DNA of 64,000 nt from Anolis sagrei. Lineage: Eukaryota > Chordata > Lepidosauria > Squamata > Anolidae. This document shows, piece by piece, positions 36,839 to 48,279 of the stretch (the stretch's first letter is position 1; the number at the start of each line of letters is the position of its first letter). The stretch lies in the NCBI RefSeq assembly GCF_037176765.1, contig NC_090024.1, positions 244,802,571 to 244,866,570 on the forward strand, written 5' to 3'. Under the pieces are notes generated by a model that saw only the letters and a list, made by a program, of their open reading frames with translations, did not search any database and had not been told where the DNA came from. Both the position numbers and the translations under genes were made by a program.

Positions 36839-37605
36839 TTACTGCGCTTGTATACCGCCGTTTCTCAGCCTACATTGGCGACTCAACGCGGTTTATTAAC
36901 GTACATTGGAGTGGAGCTGCCTAAAAATGATCCAGCGCATCCAGGAAAAACTGCACCACCGGGGGCTCCTCAGCATATACAGAATATTTTATTAAAGATT
37001 TTCCTCGATGCGCTGGATCATTTTTAGGCAGCTCCACTCCAAGGTACCTTAGTAATTAAAGATTTTCTTAGATCTACAGAGATACTCGCTGGAACACCCC
37101 AGCAAGCGAGAGTCCAAAAGTGGCAGGCCCAAACCCAGCACCTCAATTCATGGGTGATACCAGATGAGAGACTCCCCCCCGGGCACTCAGAAGACGGGGC
37201 AACTTGGAAGGCGCTGAACAGACTGCGCTCTGGCACCACGAGATGCAGAGCCAATCTTAAGAAATGGGGCCACAAAGTGGAATCCTCGGCATGCGAGTGC
37301 GGAGAAGAGCAAACCACTGACCACCTGCTGCAATGCAACCTGAGCCCTGCCACATGCACAACGGAGGACCTTCTTGCGGCAACACCAGAGGCACTCCAAG
37401 TGGCCAGATACTGGTCAAAGGACATTTAACCAACTACCAAATTTGCAAAATCTGTGTGTTTTTTTCCTTTTTCTTTTTAATGTGTGTTTGTTTTGCTCTG
37501 TTTGAATTGTAATACAATGGTTGCTGATGACACGATAAATAAATAAGGAATTAAAGATAAAATAAAGGTACAAAATATACATCTGTCTATGAGTCCCAAC
37601 CACCG
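36755..37605. repeat. Nested inverted repeats around a LINE fragment
   Basis: Outer arms about 45 bp: GGTTGGGACTCATGGACAGA.. (36758-36805) and its complement (37557-37602). Inner arms of 34 bp: GGAGTGGAGCTGCC.. (36909-36942) and the complement at 37009-37042. An L2 fragment (about 36805-36900, minus) and LINE family X (37055-37546, plus) lie inside. Confidence 0.8.
37055..37546 (+). mobile_element. Non-LTR retrotransposon family X 3' end
   Basis: 37154-37429 encodes MIPDERLPPGHSEDGATWKA.., [43 protein letters not shown] and stop; tail GACACGATAAATAAATAA. Confidence 0.82.
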
Positions 37606-37740
37606 TGGATGAGCTTCCTCTGTCAGTTCCAGCTTCCCATGCAGTTTAAGTTTCTCAAGTCACTCCTGACACGAAAAAGAAATCCATGCATGCTTGGTGG
37701 GACTTCTCCAGCATCGCTGTGAGTTGAGCTCACTCAAGTA

Positions 37741-38051
37741 TCATAGAATCCAAGAGCTGGAAGAGACCTCATGGGCCATCCAGTCCAACCCCATTCTGCC
37801 AAGAAGCAGGAAAATTGCATTCAAATCACCCCTGACAGATGGCCATCCAGCTTCTGTTTAAAAGCTTCCAAAGAAGGAGCCTCCACCACACTCTGGGGCA
37901 GAGAGTTCCACTGCTGAACGGCTCTCACAGTCAGGAAATTCAGATGGAATCTCCTTTCTTGTAGTTTGAAGCCATTGTTCCACGTCCTAGTCTCCAGGGA
38001 AGCAGAAAGGAAGCTTGCTCCCTCCTCCTCCCTGTGGCTTCCTCTCACACT
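37741..38051 (-). mobile_element. CR1 LINE 3' end
   Basis: ATCATAGAATCCAAGAGCTG at the tail; the complement encodes [20 protein letters not shown] and [15 protein letters not shown]. Confidence 0.83.
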
Positions 38052-38100
38052 TGATCCTGCTACGACTTACTGTATTCTGGATTACCCCCGGGGTACTCTT

Positions 38101-38939
38101 TGTGCTGTTGCACGCTGGGCCTGTGCATTAGACTGTAGACAGGACATAAATCCTCTGTGCCCAACGGGACGCCGGGGCTGCCTCAGATTAAAGGCCCTTA
38201 GATTCCCCCAAACAGAGTCTTTAGATTGCTTAAAGTAAATCCAACAAAGTTCTTTATCGATGAAAACAAACAGGTACTTTAAAGGTTTGCTTAACAGTCT
38301 ATTGGCTCTTGCAATCTTGTTCACTGGGAACAGGCACTATCTTCATAAACTGTATTTTAACTAATGGGGAAATCCTTAACTTCTAATCTGGGCAGTCTGT
38401 CTTTGCCTCTGTTGGCGTGGAGCCCCTGCACCCAGTACCAACTGCGTCTGGTTTCCACAAGAGACCCTTACCAAGCAGAGCTTTGTAGACTTCCAGGGGA
38501 AAAGAAGAAGTTCAGGTTTCAGTGATGGCTGGCTGAAGTCCCTCAGCAAAGAAGTTGTAAGGCTGTATGATCCTTGGCCAAGCTGTGGGCTGTGAAACCC
38601 TGGCCAAGCTGTAGGGCCTTTTCTCCCTGGCCAAGCTGTAGGCTGTATATCTCCCCGGCCAAGCCGTAGAAGACGATGCTTTCTACAGGAGCTCTTCATT
38701 TTATGTCCTGTGCGAAAGCTGCTCTGTATAGACTGAACTCAAACTGGCTCCTATTCCCACTAAAACTCAAAAAGGGGCGGGACCAGGGAACCTAACTATA
38801 ATTGACAGGTGTCTTGCCCTATGATTGCAAACTATAACAGGAAGCCACCCTGCTGCAAAATCCCAAGCCTGGGATTGCAAACAAACATTTAATGCAAAGC
38901 AAATAAAATTGGAGCTCTTGGAATAGCTGTTCCAGAACA
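38101..38939 (-). mobile_element. Solo LTR, family A
   Basis: TGTGCTGTTGCACGCTGGGC to CTGTTCCAGAACA; perfect 5-bp target duplication CTCTT at 38096-38100 and 38940-38944. Contains an internal stretch of repeated CCAAGCTGTAGG-type words. No interior. Confidence 0.87.
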
Positions 38940-39024
38940 CTCTTGTAATGCTAAGATTTGGGAATTCTACAATAGAGTTCAAGTATCTTATTCCAATGGC
39001 ACATGTTCTGTGGCTAACACCATG

Positions 39025-39140
39025 GCCCCATCTACACTGCCATACAATGCAGTTTGAATCTGCATCATATAGTCAGTGTGGGCTCATATAATGCTGCTTA
39101 ACTGCACTGAACTTCATTTTACGGCATTGTGGAAGGGAGC
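39025..39140. mobile_element. Foldback MITE (GCCATATAATCCAG type)
   Basis: Left GGCCCCATCTACACTGCCAT, right GGCATTGTGGAAGGGAGC. Confidence 0.55.
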
Positions 39141-40079
39141 AATGCTGCAAATGGAATAAAAGATTAAAAGTGGAAATGGAAATGCTCACAACAATATACT
39201 CTTGCGTCTGCAAGCTGCTAAACCCGCCGCCTAACCTGCTGCCTGCTCTGCAGAAGAATAACAGCATGCCCTGCTCTTTGTCAACATTTGCTGTTTAATG
39301 CATCTACTAAATCATATTTATCGAGTTGAATTAGGATTTGCTGGCAATTAACCAGCTCCAGTTCTCCATGAGGTTATCCATCTGCCTCCTTGTACCCGAA
39401 GCACACTTTAATCTTGTTATCTGCGCTCGGTGCACAAGGCGCCTGGTCTTGGGTGGAAGGAATGCGCTTGGCAGCAAATCAATCCTCGTTCCACAATCTG
39501 CAGGTAAAGCCACTTTCACAAAAGAATAACCCAGCGATGGCAGAGCCAAGCATGTTGCCAATTTCCTTGATCGCAAAATCCAGTAAGGCTGCATTTTGGG
39601 AAAAACCCAGAATAAATGGAAGTGAATGCTTTAGACTGCTTTCAGTGCCAAGACTAATTTTTAAATAAGGGAAAATCCTGCCAAGGGGGAGGAGCTCTCT
39701 TGCTTTTGTGTGCCTTTGAGTCATTTCTGACTTGTACAGATCTTAAGGCAAACTATATAGAGCGGAGAGAGTGCAAGTTGAAGAGAGATATTGACAAGCT
39801 GGAATGTGTCCAGAGGAGGGTTGGTGTTGAGGGCTCCCGCCCAGTAATTGGTCTGCACTGCAGCAGAGAGTTCCGCAGTTCCTAGAAGCCAAAATTGGGA
39901 TAAACTGATGAAATGTGCCCCAACAGACAGCTCAAACTGGGACTGCACTCAGCCTCTGTTACTTTCCCTCTAGCCCTGACTTTGTATCTAATCCTTAATA
40001 AAAATACTGGAGAATCGCAACTTTTGACTTTTCCACTTGATACTTTGTGTCCTTCACTTGCCTGAACTAACCAATGCAT
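39141..40079. other. Intergenic stretch with a small CR1 fragment
   Basis: 39781-39820 (GAGAGATATTGACAAGCTGG) is CR1. The rest, including 39300-39660, shows no clear gene; short ORFs lack family features. Confidence 0.4.
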
Positions 40080-40700
40080 GAAATAAATCTCTTTCTAGGC
40101 TCCGGGGGACCGTGAGCCTGCCTGGGATGCCTTCCTGGCGTCCCAGGGACGCCGGATCTGTGTCAATTGGAACCGCGGATACGGAAATCCCCCTTTCGGG
40201 CCCCCGCATCCGCTAAAATCTCAAAATGTCAGATCGGCTCCATTTTAATGCCATATTTTTCTATGCTTAATTCTAAACTAAACTGCTATCTCGCTTTTCT
40301 TATTTTGGACCCCTACGCCCGGGAAATAACCTTTTTATTTTCAAGAATATAATTTGACAGACAACAGCTGATTGCCAAAATTGCCAGTTCCGTGCAAACA
40401 GCCAACTTCTTCCCGCTGCCGCTCGCTCCTGCCTAGCTCCGGACCCGGGGACTTGATGCAGTTCCCCCCATGGGACCTCGGAGAAGGGACCAGGCAGGGA
40501 GCCCAACCCTCAGGAGGGAATTGTAGTTTCCCAAGGACCAAGCATGAAATCGCAGCAGAATCCATCTGCTGATCTTTGCAAAGGAAAAAACGACTTTCTG
40601 GAGTTTATTTTGAACTGCAAGACGCATCTTTTTCCACAAACTTTCTCAAAGAAACTTTGGACTCCGAGTTTTCAAATAAAGATCAATTCTTTTATTAAAT
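40080..40700. other. GC-rich unclassified block
   Basis: Markedly more GC-rich than its surroundings at 40080-40560, with GGCGTCCCAGGGACGCC as a palindrome. Ends near AAATAAAGATC at 40675. Could be part of an LTR-type element; no protein family recognised. Confidence 0.3.
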
Positions 40701-41089
40701 ATTTGGTACGTGGGATGGGGACAGGATCTTTCTGTATGAATTATATATTGATTGTATATGTATGAAATATTGCTTGCCCTCCTGCCTTTCCCCTTGTCTT
40801 TTGCACTAGAAAAATGTGACCAGGGACTGTTAAATGCCTGAGGGAGAGCCAAGCTCCCTCGAAACCAGCCAAATCACCAAACATTTTGCATGGACAATAA
40901 CAAGTTGAAATATCCTTTGTTTGCTTTCTGAGTTCGTCTGGCAGACAAGGAAGTTTCTTTGGACATTTTGATTGAATCACAAAGGGACGAGAATGACCCC
41001 CGAGGCCCCCTTGCCCCGGTCCTGTTTACTTCATTCACCAAGCCCATCAAGAGGCACATCTTATCAGTTTTGAAACAGGAAAACATTTC

Positions 41090-41640
41090 TTAAAATAATT
41101 AAGCTTCTGCTGGCCAAACAATGCCTCAAAATTCCAGCTGGCCGGCAAAAGGGATAATCCCATCTTCTCCCATTGTCCACGATTGTCCCGCCTTCCCTCT
41201 CCTGATTCGTCCATCCTCAGAAGCGAGAGAAGCACGCCGATTGGTTCCCCAGAGGCGGGGAAGCCTGCTGATAGGCCCAGAGCGAGGCGGGCCGCCGAGC
41301 CTCCTTTCAGCTGTTCGAACTGCCAGCTAATCAGCAAGAAGCCAGGCGAAGAGGGGCGGGCGGGAAATTTGAAATGTTTCTCTGTATTCTGCCTATAAAA
41401 ATATCTGTAAATTCTGTGTTGGTATGCTTGTGGTGGAACTATCCCTACAATTGCATCCGATCTCAGCTGAATTGCTAATAAAAGCCTCGGTCACCATCTT
41501 CTTCCGCTTGGTGGGATTTTATTATTTTTAATATTTTTCGCTGCTGGAATTCTCTTCTCTGATCTCGCCAAGTTCCAGAGACCCTCTTTGGTGCAGTCTC
41601 AAGGAGTCTCTTCTACCAGGGAGACTCTTCCAAATTCAAG
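41090..41640 (+). mobile_element. ERV-type LTR region, family B
   Basis: Promoter-like layout: GATTGG (inverted CCAAT) and GGGGCGGGCGGG boxes, TATAAAA at 41394-41400, AATAAA at 41477-41482, then a CTTCCGCTTGGTGGGATTTT segment. Shares GGGAAATTTGAA and the CTTGGTGRGATTT segment with the copy near 52 kb. Edges uncertain; no gag, pol or env seen nearby. Confidence 0.55.
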
Positions 41641-41655
41641 CTCGATATCAGGGTG

Positions 41656-41789
41656 ACTCAAATGATCAAGGGTCTGGAGAACAAGCCCTATGAGGAGCGG
41701 CTAAAGGAGCTGGGCATGTTTAGCCTGAAGAAGAGAAAGCTGAGAGGAGATATGATAGCCATGCATAAATATGTGAGAGGAAGTCACAG
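41656..41789 (+). repeat. CR1 LINE fragment
   Basis: ATGATCAAGGGTCTGGAGAA to AAATATGTGAGAGGAAGTCA. Confidence 0.8.
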
Positions 41790-42066
41790 TCAAAACCTGG
41801 CTATTTGAGCAAGCATGTGAAAAGGCAGTGTAATTAGACATAGGATTACGGAACAATTGGACTATGAGATTGGATTGTGTTTTTTTTTATCAAGGAGACG
41901 AAATGATTGTTTTTACTACTGTCATGGTTTTTAATTGATGTGTTAATGTTTTTAATGTTTTAATGTTTTTATGATAAGGTTGGCATTGAATTGTTGCCTT
42001 GTGAACCACCTTGAGTCGCCTACGGGCTAAGAGGGGCAATATACAAATGTAGCAAATAAATAAAGA
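41790..42066 (+). repeat. L2 LINE 3' tail
   Basis: AAAACCTGGCTATTTGAGCA.. to CTTGAGTCGCCTACGGGCTA and AAATAAATAAAG. Confidence 0.7.
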
Positions 42067-42106
42067 AACAAACAAACAAATAAATTTTCACCCTCAAGTC
42101 TGTTTT

Positions 42107-43215
42107 TGGCTTGGTTGCTACAACGAAGCTCCAACCCTCCCTATGTATCCTTGGGTGACCCCTATGTGGGGTCCCCCAAGGTGCAATTCTCTCTCCTCTT
42201 CTCTTCAACATCTACGTTAGACCCCTTGCTAGTTTGGCTCGGAGTTTCGGCCTGGACTGCTACCAATATGCAGACGATACCCAACTCCTTCTGTGCTTGG
42301 AGCCTGGAGCAACGTCAATACCAGACAATTTCACCCGATGTCTGGAAGCTCTGTCAAACTGGCTACGTGCTAGCAGACTGAAGGTGAACCCGGCGAAGAC
42401 TGAGATTCTCTGGCATGGCCGCCCGGCAGGTCTGACTCCTCTGTTACCCACCTTTGATGGTGCCGCCCTATCTCCATTGACCACTGTTAAGAGCTTAGGT
42501 GTCATCCTGGATTCACAGCTGACAATGGAAGCTCAGGTGGCTGCTGCCAGCAAACAGGCCTTTTTCCATCTACGACAAGCGAGGCAACTGGTACCCTACC
42601 TATCTGACGAGGCTCTGGCAACTCATCCATGCCACGGTCACGTCTAGGCTGGACTATTGCAACGTCCTGTATGTGGGCCTCCCATGTCTACGACCCGAAA
42701 GCTTCGTATTGTTCAGAATGCGGCAGGCAGGCTACTCACAAGAACGCCCATGAAATGCCATATAACAGCAGTGCTGCAACATTTACATTGGCTTCCAGCT
42801 GAGTACCGTGGCCTGTATAAGATGCTAGTTCTGACCTTTAAAACTCTTTACGGCCAGGGTCCATCGTACCTTAGGGACCGCCTCTCCTTCTCCCATCATC
42901 GGAGGTCGCAACGACCATCCCAATGTGACTTACTCCATATACCGGGTCCTAGAGAAGTGCACTTGGAAAGCACCAGGCACAGGGCTTTTTCTGTTTCTGC
43001 CCCTGCCTTGTGGGATTCCTTGCCGCCCTACATGAGAGTCATGCATGACTTAGGGCCTTTTACTCTCACACTTAAGACCTGGCTTTTTACTACAGCATTC
43101 GATCTCTGTTGATTTTTAATTTTTGTATGTATGTATTTTATCTTTTGTAATTTAGCTGTAAATCGCCTGGAGCATTCTCGGATGGAGGGCGATTAATAAG
43201 TTATTAAATAATGAT
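42107..43215 (+). mobile_element. L2 LINE 3' half including RT catalytic motif
   Basis: Encodes VPQGAILSPLLFNIYVRPLA (read across 42168-42227), then ORF 42234-42647 with FGLDCYQYADDTQLLLCLEP, SRLKVNPAKTEILWHGRP and [23 protein letters not shown] 42657-43112 continues with RKLRIVQNAAGRLLTRTPMK and LHWLPAEYRGLYKMLVLTFK. (ATG)n tail at 43210. A different L2 subfamily from the copy at 21093; frames are broken between the two ORFs. Confidence 0.88.
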
Positions 43216-43715
43216 GATGATGATGATTTCCCACCCCAGTTTTGTTTTGTTCCTTGTTTGAGGCTCCAGTCTTGACACAGAGATCTCTGAGAAAATGGAA
43301 AGAGAGAAGGGAGGAGAGAAGAGAAAAGGAAGAGAGAGAAAAGGAGGAAAGCTTTCACAACACCAAACTACAACTCTCAGGATTCACATGCAAAGGCAAA
43401 CCATTATTGCTGCTCAAAGATGCTCGAAGATCTCTTTTTGTGCCGATCCAGAAGAGGGAGACATGAGACCAGTACATTCAGATCATTCAAATGGGAAATC
43501 AACTCTCTCTGTGTCATATAGTAAATACAGCACTGGTGCTTTTTGAGCGAAAACAGTGCATTTAGTCTGGAAATCCTTCAGAAATTGCCCCAGGTTCTTT
43601 TGGAGGACCCATTTCAGATCAGGATCACATAAGAATTGAGACATTGGGATACGACAAAGTAGTTAGTATTATGATCCTAAAAATAATGAACATTTTTAGC
43701 TTATCTAAGTATCCC
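43216..43715. other. Intergenic stretch, no feature assigned
   Basis: Purine-rich 43290-43350; nothing recognised. Confidence 0.4.
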
Positions 43716-43717
43716 AA

Positions 43718-43812
43718 AGACCCCTGATCCCATTTGATCTTGGAACCTAAGCAGGGCCAGCCTTGGCTCACATTCAGATCGTCAATAGAGACTGAAAGCA
43801 TTCGACTCGTTC
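43718..43812 (+). repeat. 5S-rRNA-derived SINE fragment
   Basis: CCTGATCCCATTTGATCTTG GAACCTAAGCAGGG resembles the 5S internal promoter (CTCGTCTGATCTCGGAAGCT / AAGCAGGG). Confidence 0.6.
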
Positions 43813-43924
43813 CTGCGTCTGGAAAGGTGTAAGCAGCCAGGGACCCTGCAATCGGATACCTTATGCACGTGAAGATAGTCTTGGGTGATTGTTTCCACAG
43901 ACCCCACATTAATCTTGATATTTT

Positions 43925-44062
43925 GGACTATTTTTTATTTATTTATTTACGACATTTATATGCTGTCCTCCTCACTCCGAAGGGGACTCAGAGCGGCTTA
44001 CAAGTAAAAAGTAAATACAATATATTATATTATTATCATAGCACAATATTAATATTATATAT
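43925..44062 (-). repeat. L2 LINE 3' tail
   Basis: TTTATTTATTTACGACATTT.. and CTCCGAAGGGGACTCAGAGC in the minus orientation. Confidence 0.65.
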
Positions 44063-44063
44063 T

Positions 44064-44231
44064 TGTTCTATCACACGCTAGGCCTGCAATAATTGACTTT
44101 TGAAATAGGATGTGCACCTTGTGCCCAACGGGAAGCCAGGGGTGCCTTGAAAGAGGCCTTTAAGGATTTTTCTGTAGAGATAGTCTTTAGAGTCTTTAAT
44201 GACGTAACAAAGTCCTTTATTGTTGAACAAC
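44064..44231 (-). mobile_element. Partial LTR, family A
   Basis: TGTTCTATCACACGCTAGGC.. through AACAAAGTCCTTTATTGTTG; only the 3' side is present. Confidence 0.7.
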
Positions 44232-44820
44232 TCTACTTCCTTGGGGGTGCTTAAACAAGGGCTGGATGACCATTTGTTGGGAGGGCTTAGATTGTGTCTT
44301 CCATCCTGGCAGAAGGCAGTTGGCAGGGGCGGCTCATCCATTATGCAAAGTAAGCGGTCGCAGTACACTTTTTTTTGCCAGGGGCACAGAGGTGCCTCTG
44401 TAAATGCCCCTTGACCACCACTTGAGGAGCGCCCCCTCGGCTCACAACAGCCCTAGCAGTCCGGGGGAAGCCTCAGCAACCTAACCTATTACGCAAAGTA
44501 AGCATTTACAGTATAGTTGATTTTGCGCAGGGGCGCTCTTGGGGGAAAATAGACCTTGCGAGTTGTAGTTACTGGGATGTATAATTCACCTAGAATCAAA
44601 GAGCATTCTGAACTCCACCAATGATGGAATTGAACCAAATATGGCACACAGTACTCCCACGATGAACAGAAAATATATATCAATAATTGGTTGGGGGGGG
44701 TGGGAATGCCAAAATACTGTTTGCTTACCATTGAAAATTACCTAGGGCCGCCTCTGGCGGTTGGACTGGGTAGCCTCTAGGGTACCCTCCTAACTCTAGA
44801 ATCCGATGACTCCATGAATG
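44232..44820 (+). repeat. CR1 fragment split by a hAT element
   Basis: AACAAGGGCTGGATGACCAT..GGCAGAAGGCAGTTGG, interrupted at 44334-44756, resuming GGACTGGGTAGCCTC. Confidence 0.7.
44334..44756 (+). mobile_element. Non-autonomous hAT element
   Basis: CAGGGGCGGC and GGGCCGCCTCTG ends; 8-bp target duplication GCAGTTGG (44326-44333) / GCGGTTGG (44757-44764). Shorter relative of 1771-2674, lacking its internal palindrome. Confidence 0.83.
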
Positions 44821-45360
44821 TTGAAGGGGGCAATGTCTAGTGTTTGGAGAGCGTGGAAGGGTTTCATCTGCCCCTTTAATTGCTAGATGAAGAAACAGAA
44901 ATTGATTTCCAAGCCAGGGACACAAATTTGCCCTATGCAACCTCTCCTCCTCAAAAGGCAGCAGAAACTCCAGCCAGCTTCTTTATGCCCTTTGGATGCT
45001 CATCGGAACGGTCTGCATCCCAAAAGCTCGCTCTCCGTTTAACAGTGCATGACCTTGCCAAGGCTGACTCGGTGGCATCGCTGGTGTTTCAGAATGCAGC
45101 TCTGATGTTTGGCCAAGCCAACCATGGGACATGGCAGGCTTTCAAGGAGAGTCAAGCGGTCGAGTGATACGACATCTTCCCCCTGCAAAGGCAGCAGATG
45201 GAGGCAGATGTTTGGGACCCAAGAATTCTTGGCTGCCTTTGCAGAGGAGAATAAGCTGGCATGCTGGCAAAACCCTGGCTTGCGTCTCTCTCCTGCTTGA
45301 ATCTTCCTGTTAGGGTTGTGTGTTCATGTGTATATTTCTGTGCATTCAAGTCCCATGTCC
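44821..45360. other. Intergenic stretch, no feature assigned
   Basis: Short overlapping ORFs (44880-45300) have no recognisable family or splice context. Confidence 0.4.
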
Positions 45361-45368
45361 ACTTAGAG

Positions 45369-45503
45369 CAGTGGTTCTCAACCTGTGGGTCGCCGGATGT
45401 TTTGGCCTTCAAATCCTAGAAATCCTAACATCTGCTGAACTGGCTGGGATTTCTGGAAGTTGTAGGCCAAAACACCTGGCGACCCACAGGTTAATAACCA
45501 CTG
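45369..45503. mobile_element. Short palindromic hAT MITE
   Basis: CAGTGGTTCTCAACCTGTGG to TTAATAACCACTG; 8-bp target duplication ACTTAGAG (45361-45368) / ACCTAGAG (45504-45511). Family of 12347. Confidence 0.85.
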
Positions 45504-45539
45504 ACCTAGAGCAACTCCATTAATGGGGCATTGTGAGGT

Positions 45540-45625
45540 TTCCAGGCTGTATGGCTGTGTTCTAGCAGCATTTTCTCCTGATGTTTCACCTGCATCTGTA
45601 GCTAGCATCAGGGAAGGGAGCAGGA
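45540..45625 (-). repeat. Degenerate Penelope-like terminus
   Basis: CTGATGTTTCACCTGCATCT and GTGTTCTAGCAGCATTTTCT correspond to the PLE terminal sequence. Confidence 0.6.
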
Positions 45626-46094
45626 GGTCTGAATGGCTGTCAAATGTATAAGGTTTTATATATCTTTGCATTAATATTGTGCTGTACTTTTGAAAACATT
45701 TGATTGTACACACATCTTTTCTGCCCCAATCAAATGAACCTTTGTGGCTTGTCTTCACCCTCGTGAGTGACTTCTTTGTCCTGGTCTATTTGGTTTAGCT
45801 TGAATGCTCGCCGGGCATGGATCCTCTTCTCCACGGTCCTGACTCTAAACTCAACAACTACACTATGGCATCTGGTATTTCTTGACAGCCCTTCTGAGCT
45901 TGGAGAAGGCTCTTCTTTTGTGGGATTGTCATTCCCAGAATCCCCCAACTGACTACGGGAGAGACAGTCCAAAAAAAGCACCATTTTGTACAATCTGGAT
46001 GTTCCATATTTTTTGTCAGTCTTTCTGGGAGTGACAGTACCAAAAGCTCTGGGAGTGACAGTACCAACAGTTAACCTTTCCCATAACCTTGTGT

Positions 46095-46170
46095 TATTGT
46101 TGGATGCCCCCCATCCAAGTCCTAACAAGAATTGACACTGCTTAGCTCCCAAGATCCAATAGGATCTGGT
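46095..46170 (-). repeat. 5S-rRNA-derived SINE fragment
   Basis: CCCATCCAAGTCCTAAC and CTGCTTAGCTCCCAAGATCC are the complement of the 5S internal control region. Confidence 0.65.
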
Positions 46171-46332
46171 GCCTTTGCAGTGGTTGCTAGGATGGAGAGG
46201 ATGGGAACCATTGACCATGTACATCCCCTAAAATATATTCTTGTGACCCTTAAAAATTGCAAGTCTTTTCCTATTGCAGGCAATTTTGATCACTAGGGAC
46301 CTGTGCCGTCACACCCAAACGCTATATCGTTA

Positions 46333-46808
46333 AAATTAAGATGTGCTTCTCTCTTTATCTGGAGGAACTGCTGGGGGTCTTTCTTTGAAGCAATAACTCA
46401 ATACTTTCAGCAACTGAAGCCAGTCAAGATATGAAAATTGTGTTATTGCTTCAAAGAAAACCCCCAGCAGTTCGCCCAGATAAAGAGAGAAGCACATCTT
46501 AATTGAAGCTCAGGGTTAGGGTGAAATATCTCAGGATTTTTTTCTATCATTTGGAGAAAGGTTACCTCAGTAATTGAAGGAAAAGGGAAAGAAAGAACAT
46601 CTCTATGGTTTCTCAAACTGACTGTTTGTGTTGTAACTTTATCAAGCTGTGCCAAGTCTGCCAAGGACTTTGGAAATAAATATTTTGTTAATTTTCATAT
46701 CTTGACTGGCTTCAGTTGCTGAAAGTATTGACTTTTTCTTCAATGACTGTGGTAACCTTTCTCCAAATGGTAGAAAAAAATCCTGAGATATTTCACCCTA
46801 ACCCTGAG
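46333..46808. repeat. Interleaved inverted repeats, two hairpins with complementary loops
   Basis: Hairpin 1 arms 46333-46397 / 46442-46505; hairpin 2 arms 46509-46583 / 46734-46808. The loop of hairpin 1 (46394-46439, CAGCAACTGAAGCCAGTCAA inside) is the inverse complement of 46687-46731, which lies in the loop of hairpin 2. Each pair is about 94-98% identical. No known element recognised. Confidence 0.88.
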
Positions 46809-47005
46809 CTGTTATGGTTAGAAAGAACAGGTCTCCCCCTATCTAAGCTCAAGGTCAGTTTTGGAGATGAAATAATGCTCAATAGTACTCAATAACCATT
46901 TCTCTCTATTTCTCAATAACTCAATTACTATCTCAATATCTTAATCTCTCTCTCTCTATAACTCAATAAGCTTCTCTTTATCTCTATATCTATCTATAAC
47001 TCAAT

Positions 47006-47297
47006 AAGGGAGCAAGCTTGTTTTCTGCTTCCCTGGAGACTAGGACGCAGAACAATGGCTTCAAACTACAAGAGAGGAGAAGAACTTCCTGACTGTGAGA
47101 GCCATTCAGCAGTGGAACTCTCTGCCCCGGAGTGTGGTGGAGGCTCCTTCTTTGGAAGCTTTTAAATAGAGGCTGGATGGCCATCTGTCAGGGGTGATTT
47201 GAATGCAATATTCCTGCTTCTTGGCAGAATGGGGTTGGACTGGATGGCCCAGGAGGTCTCTTCCAACTCTTGGATTCTATGATTCTATGATTCTAAT
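47006..47297 (+). mobile_element. CR1 LINE 3' end in a TCTC/ATCTAT-rich tract
   Basis: GGAGCAAGCTTGTTTTCTGC to ATTCTATGATTCTATGATTC, inserted in the low-complexity tract 46890-47330. Confidence 0.83.
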
Positions 47298-47329
47298 AAG
47301 CTTCTCTATATCTATCTATACCTCAATAG

Positions 47330-48160
47330 TACTAACAATGGGTTTTTTCAGAGCTCCCTGCCTGACCAACAGCACATCTGAGGTTCTTTTCTCTACTGAA
47401 GGAGGCAGGGGAGATTCCAAAATGGAGATCTCAACCCCAAGGAAAAGGGCGGACTCCAAACCTAAAGAGATAATTTCTAAACCAATAACTGCCTGACTTT
47501 CCAGACTCTGATACTGTTTAACTTCCAGGGTGCTGCTGGGTCTATAGCAACCCTGGGGAAATGCAAAGGAATGCTATCCCATGCAGTGAAAAGGCAATGC
47601 AAACCTTCCTGGAAGACGGAAGAGGAGCCCTTCAAACATTTCTGATGCCAGAAGATGGCATTGCACAATGCAAGAAACATTTGGGCAATGCCATTCTCAT
47701 AAGCAATAGGAGAGATTATCCATGAAGCAGGTGCCTCATTGTTACTATGCCAGTCCAGAAGTTTATTTTTCTAGACCATTCCCTAGAGCTTAAGCCCCGT
47801 AAGAGCTAAAGCCACGTTCAGTGTCTGCCTCATTTCTTCTTCCTGGGAGGTCCATTAAGATCATCCTCAATGACTTTTGCTTCATTTACTTCACAGCTTG
47901 GATTTCTTAAGACAGTGAAGGTCAAAATAGTCCCCAGAAAGAATTTAAAATATTATCTCAGAGTTAAACAAAGTCTCCCTAAAGTCAACTGTCTCTCCCT
48001 TCATCTCAGGTGTGCTTATTAAAAAAAAATTATTTTGCTCACTGACCATAGAAACAATTATCTATTTGGGCATTGATTTAGTGACACTCTTTAAGGACAA
48101 ACATTATTTTGAAACCTGAAAGGCATTTGATAATTTATGATTGATTTAAACAACAACATC
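47330..48160. other. Intergenic stretch, no feature assigned
   Basis: No exon, RNA gene or repeat recognised; an (AAT)n tract follows at 48162-48200. Confidence 0.4.
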
Positions 48161-48199
<39 letters not shown>

Positions 48200-48279
48200 T
48201 CAATTTGTATTGTTTTCTCCTAGTTTTGGACTGATTTGGGGACCATCTCGGGGGATGGATTTGAGTACAGCCTCCAATG

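Noticed and set aside
40167-40572. Short ORFs in the GC-rich block as an extra BPI-family or other gene
   Set aside because: No conserved motifs, no matching splice sites and no continuation in neighbouring sequence.
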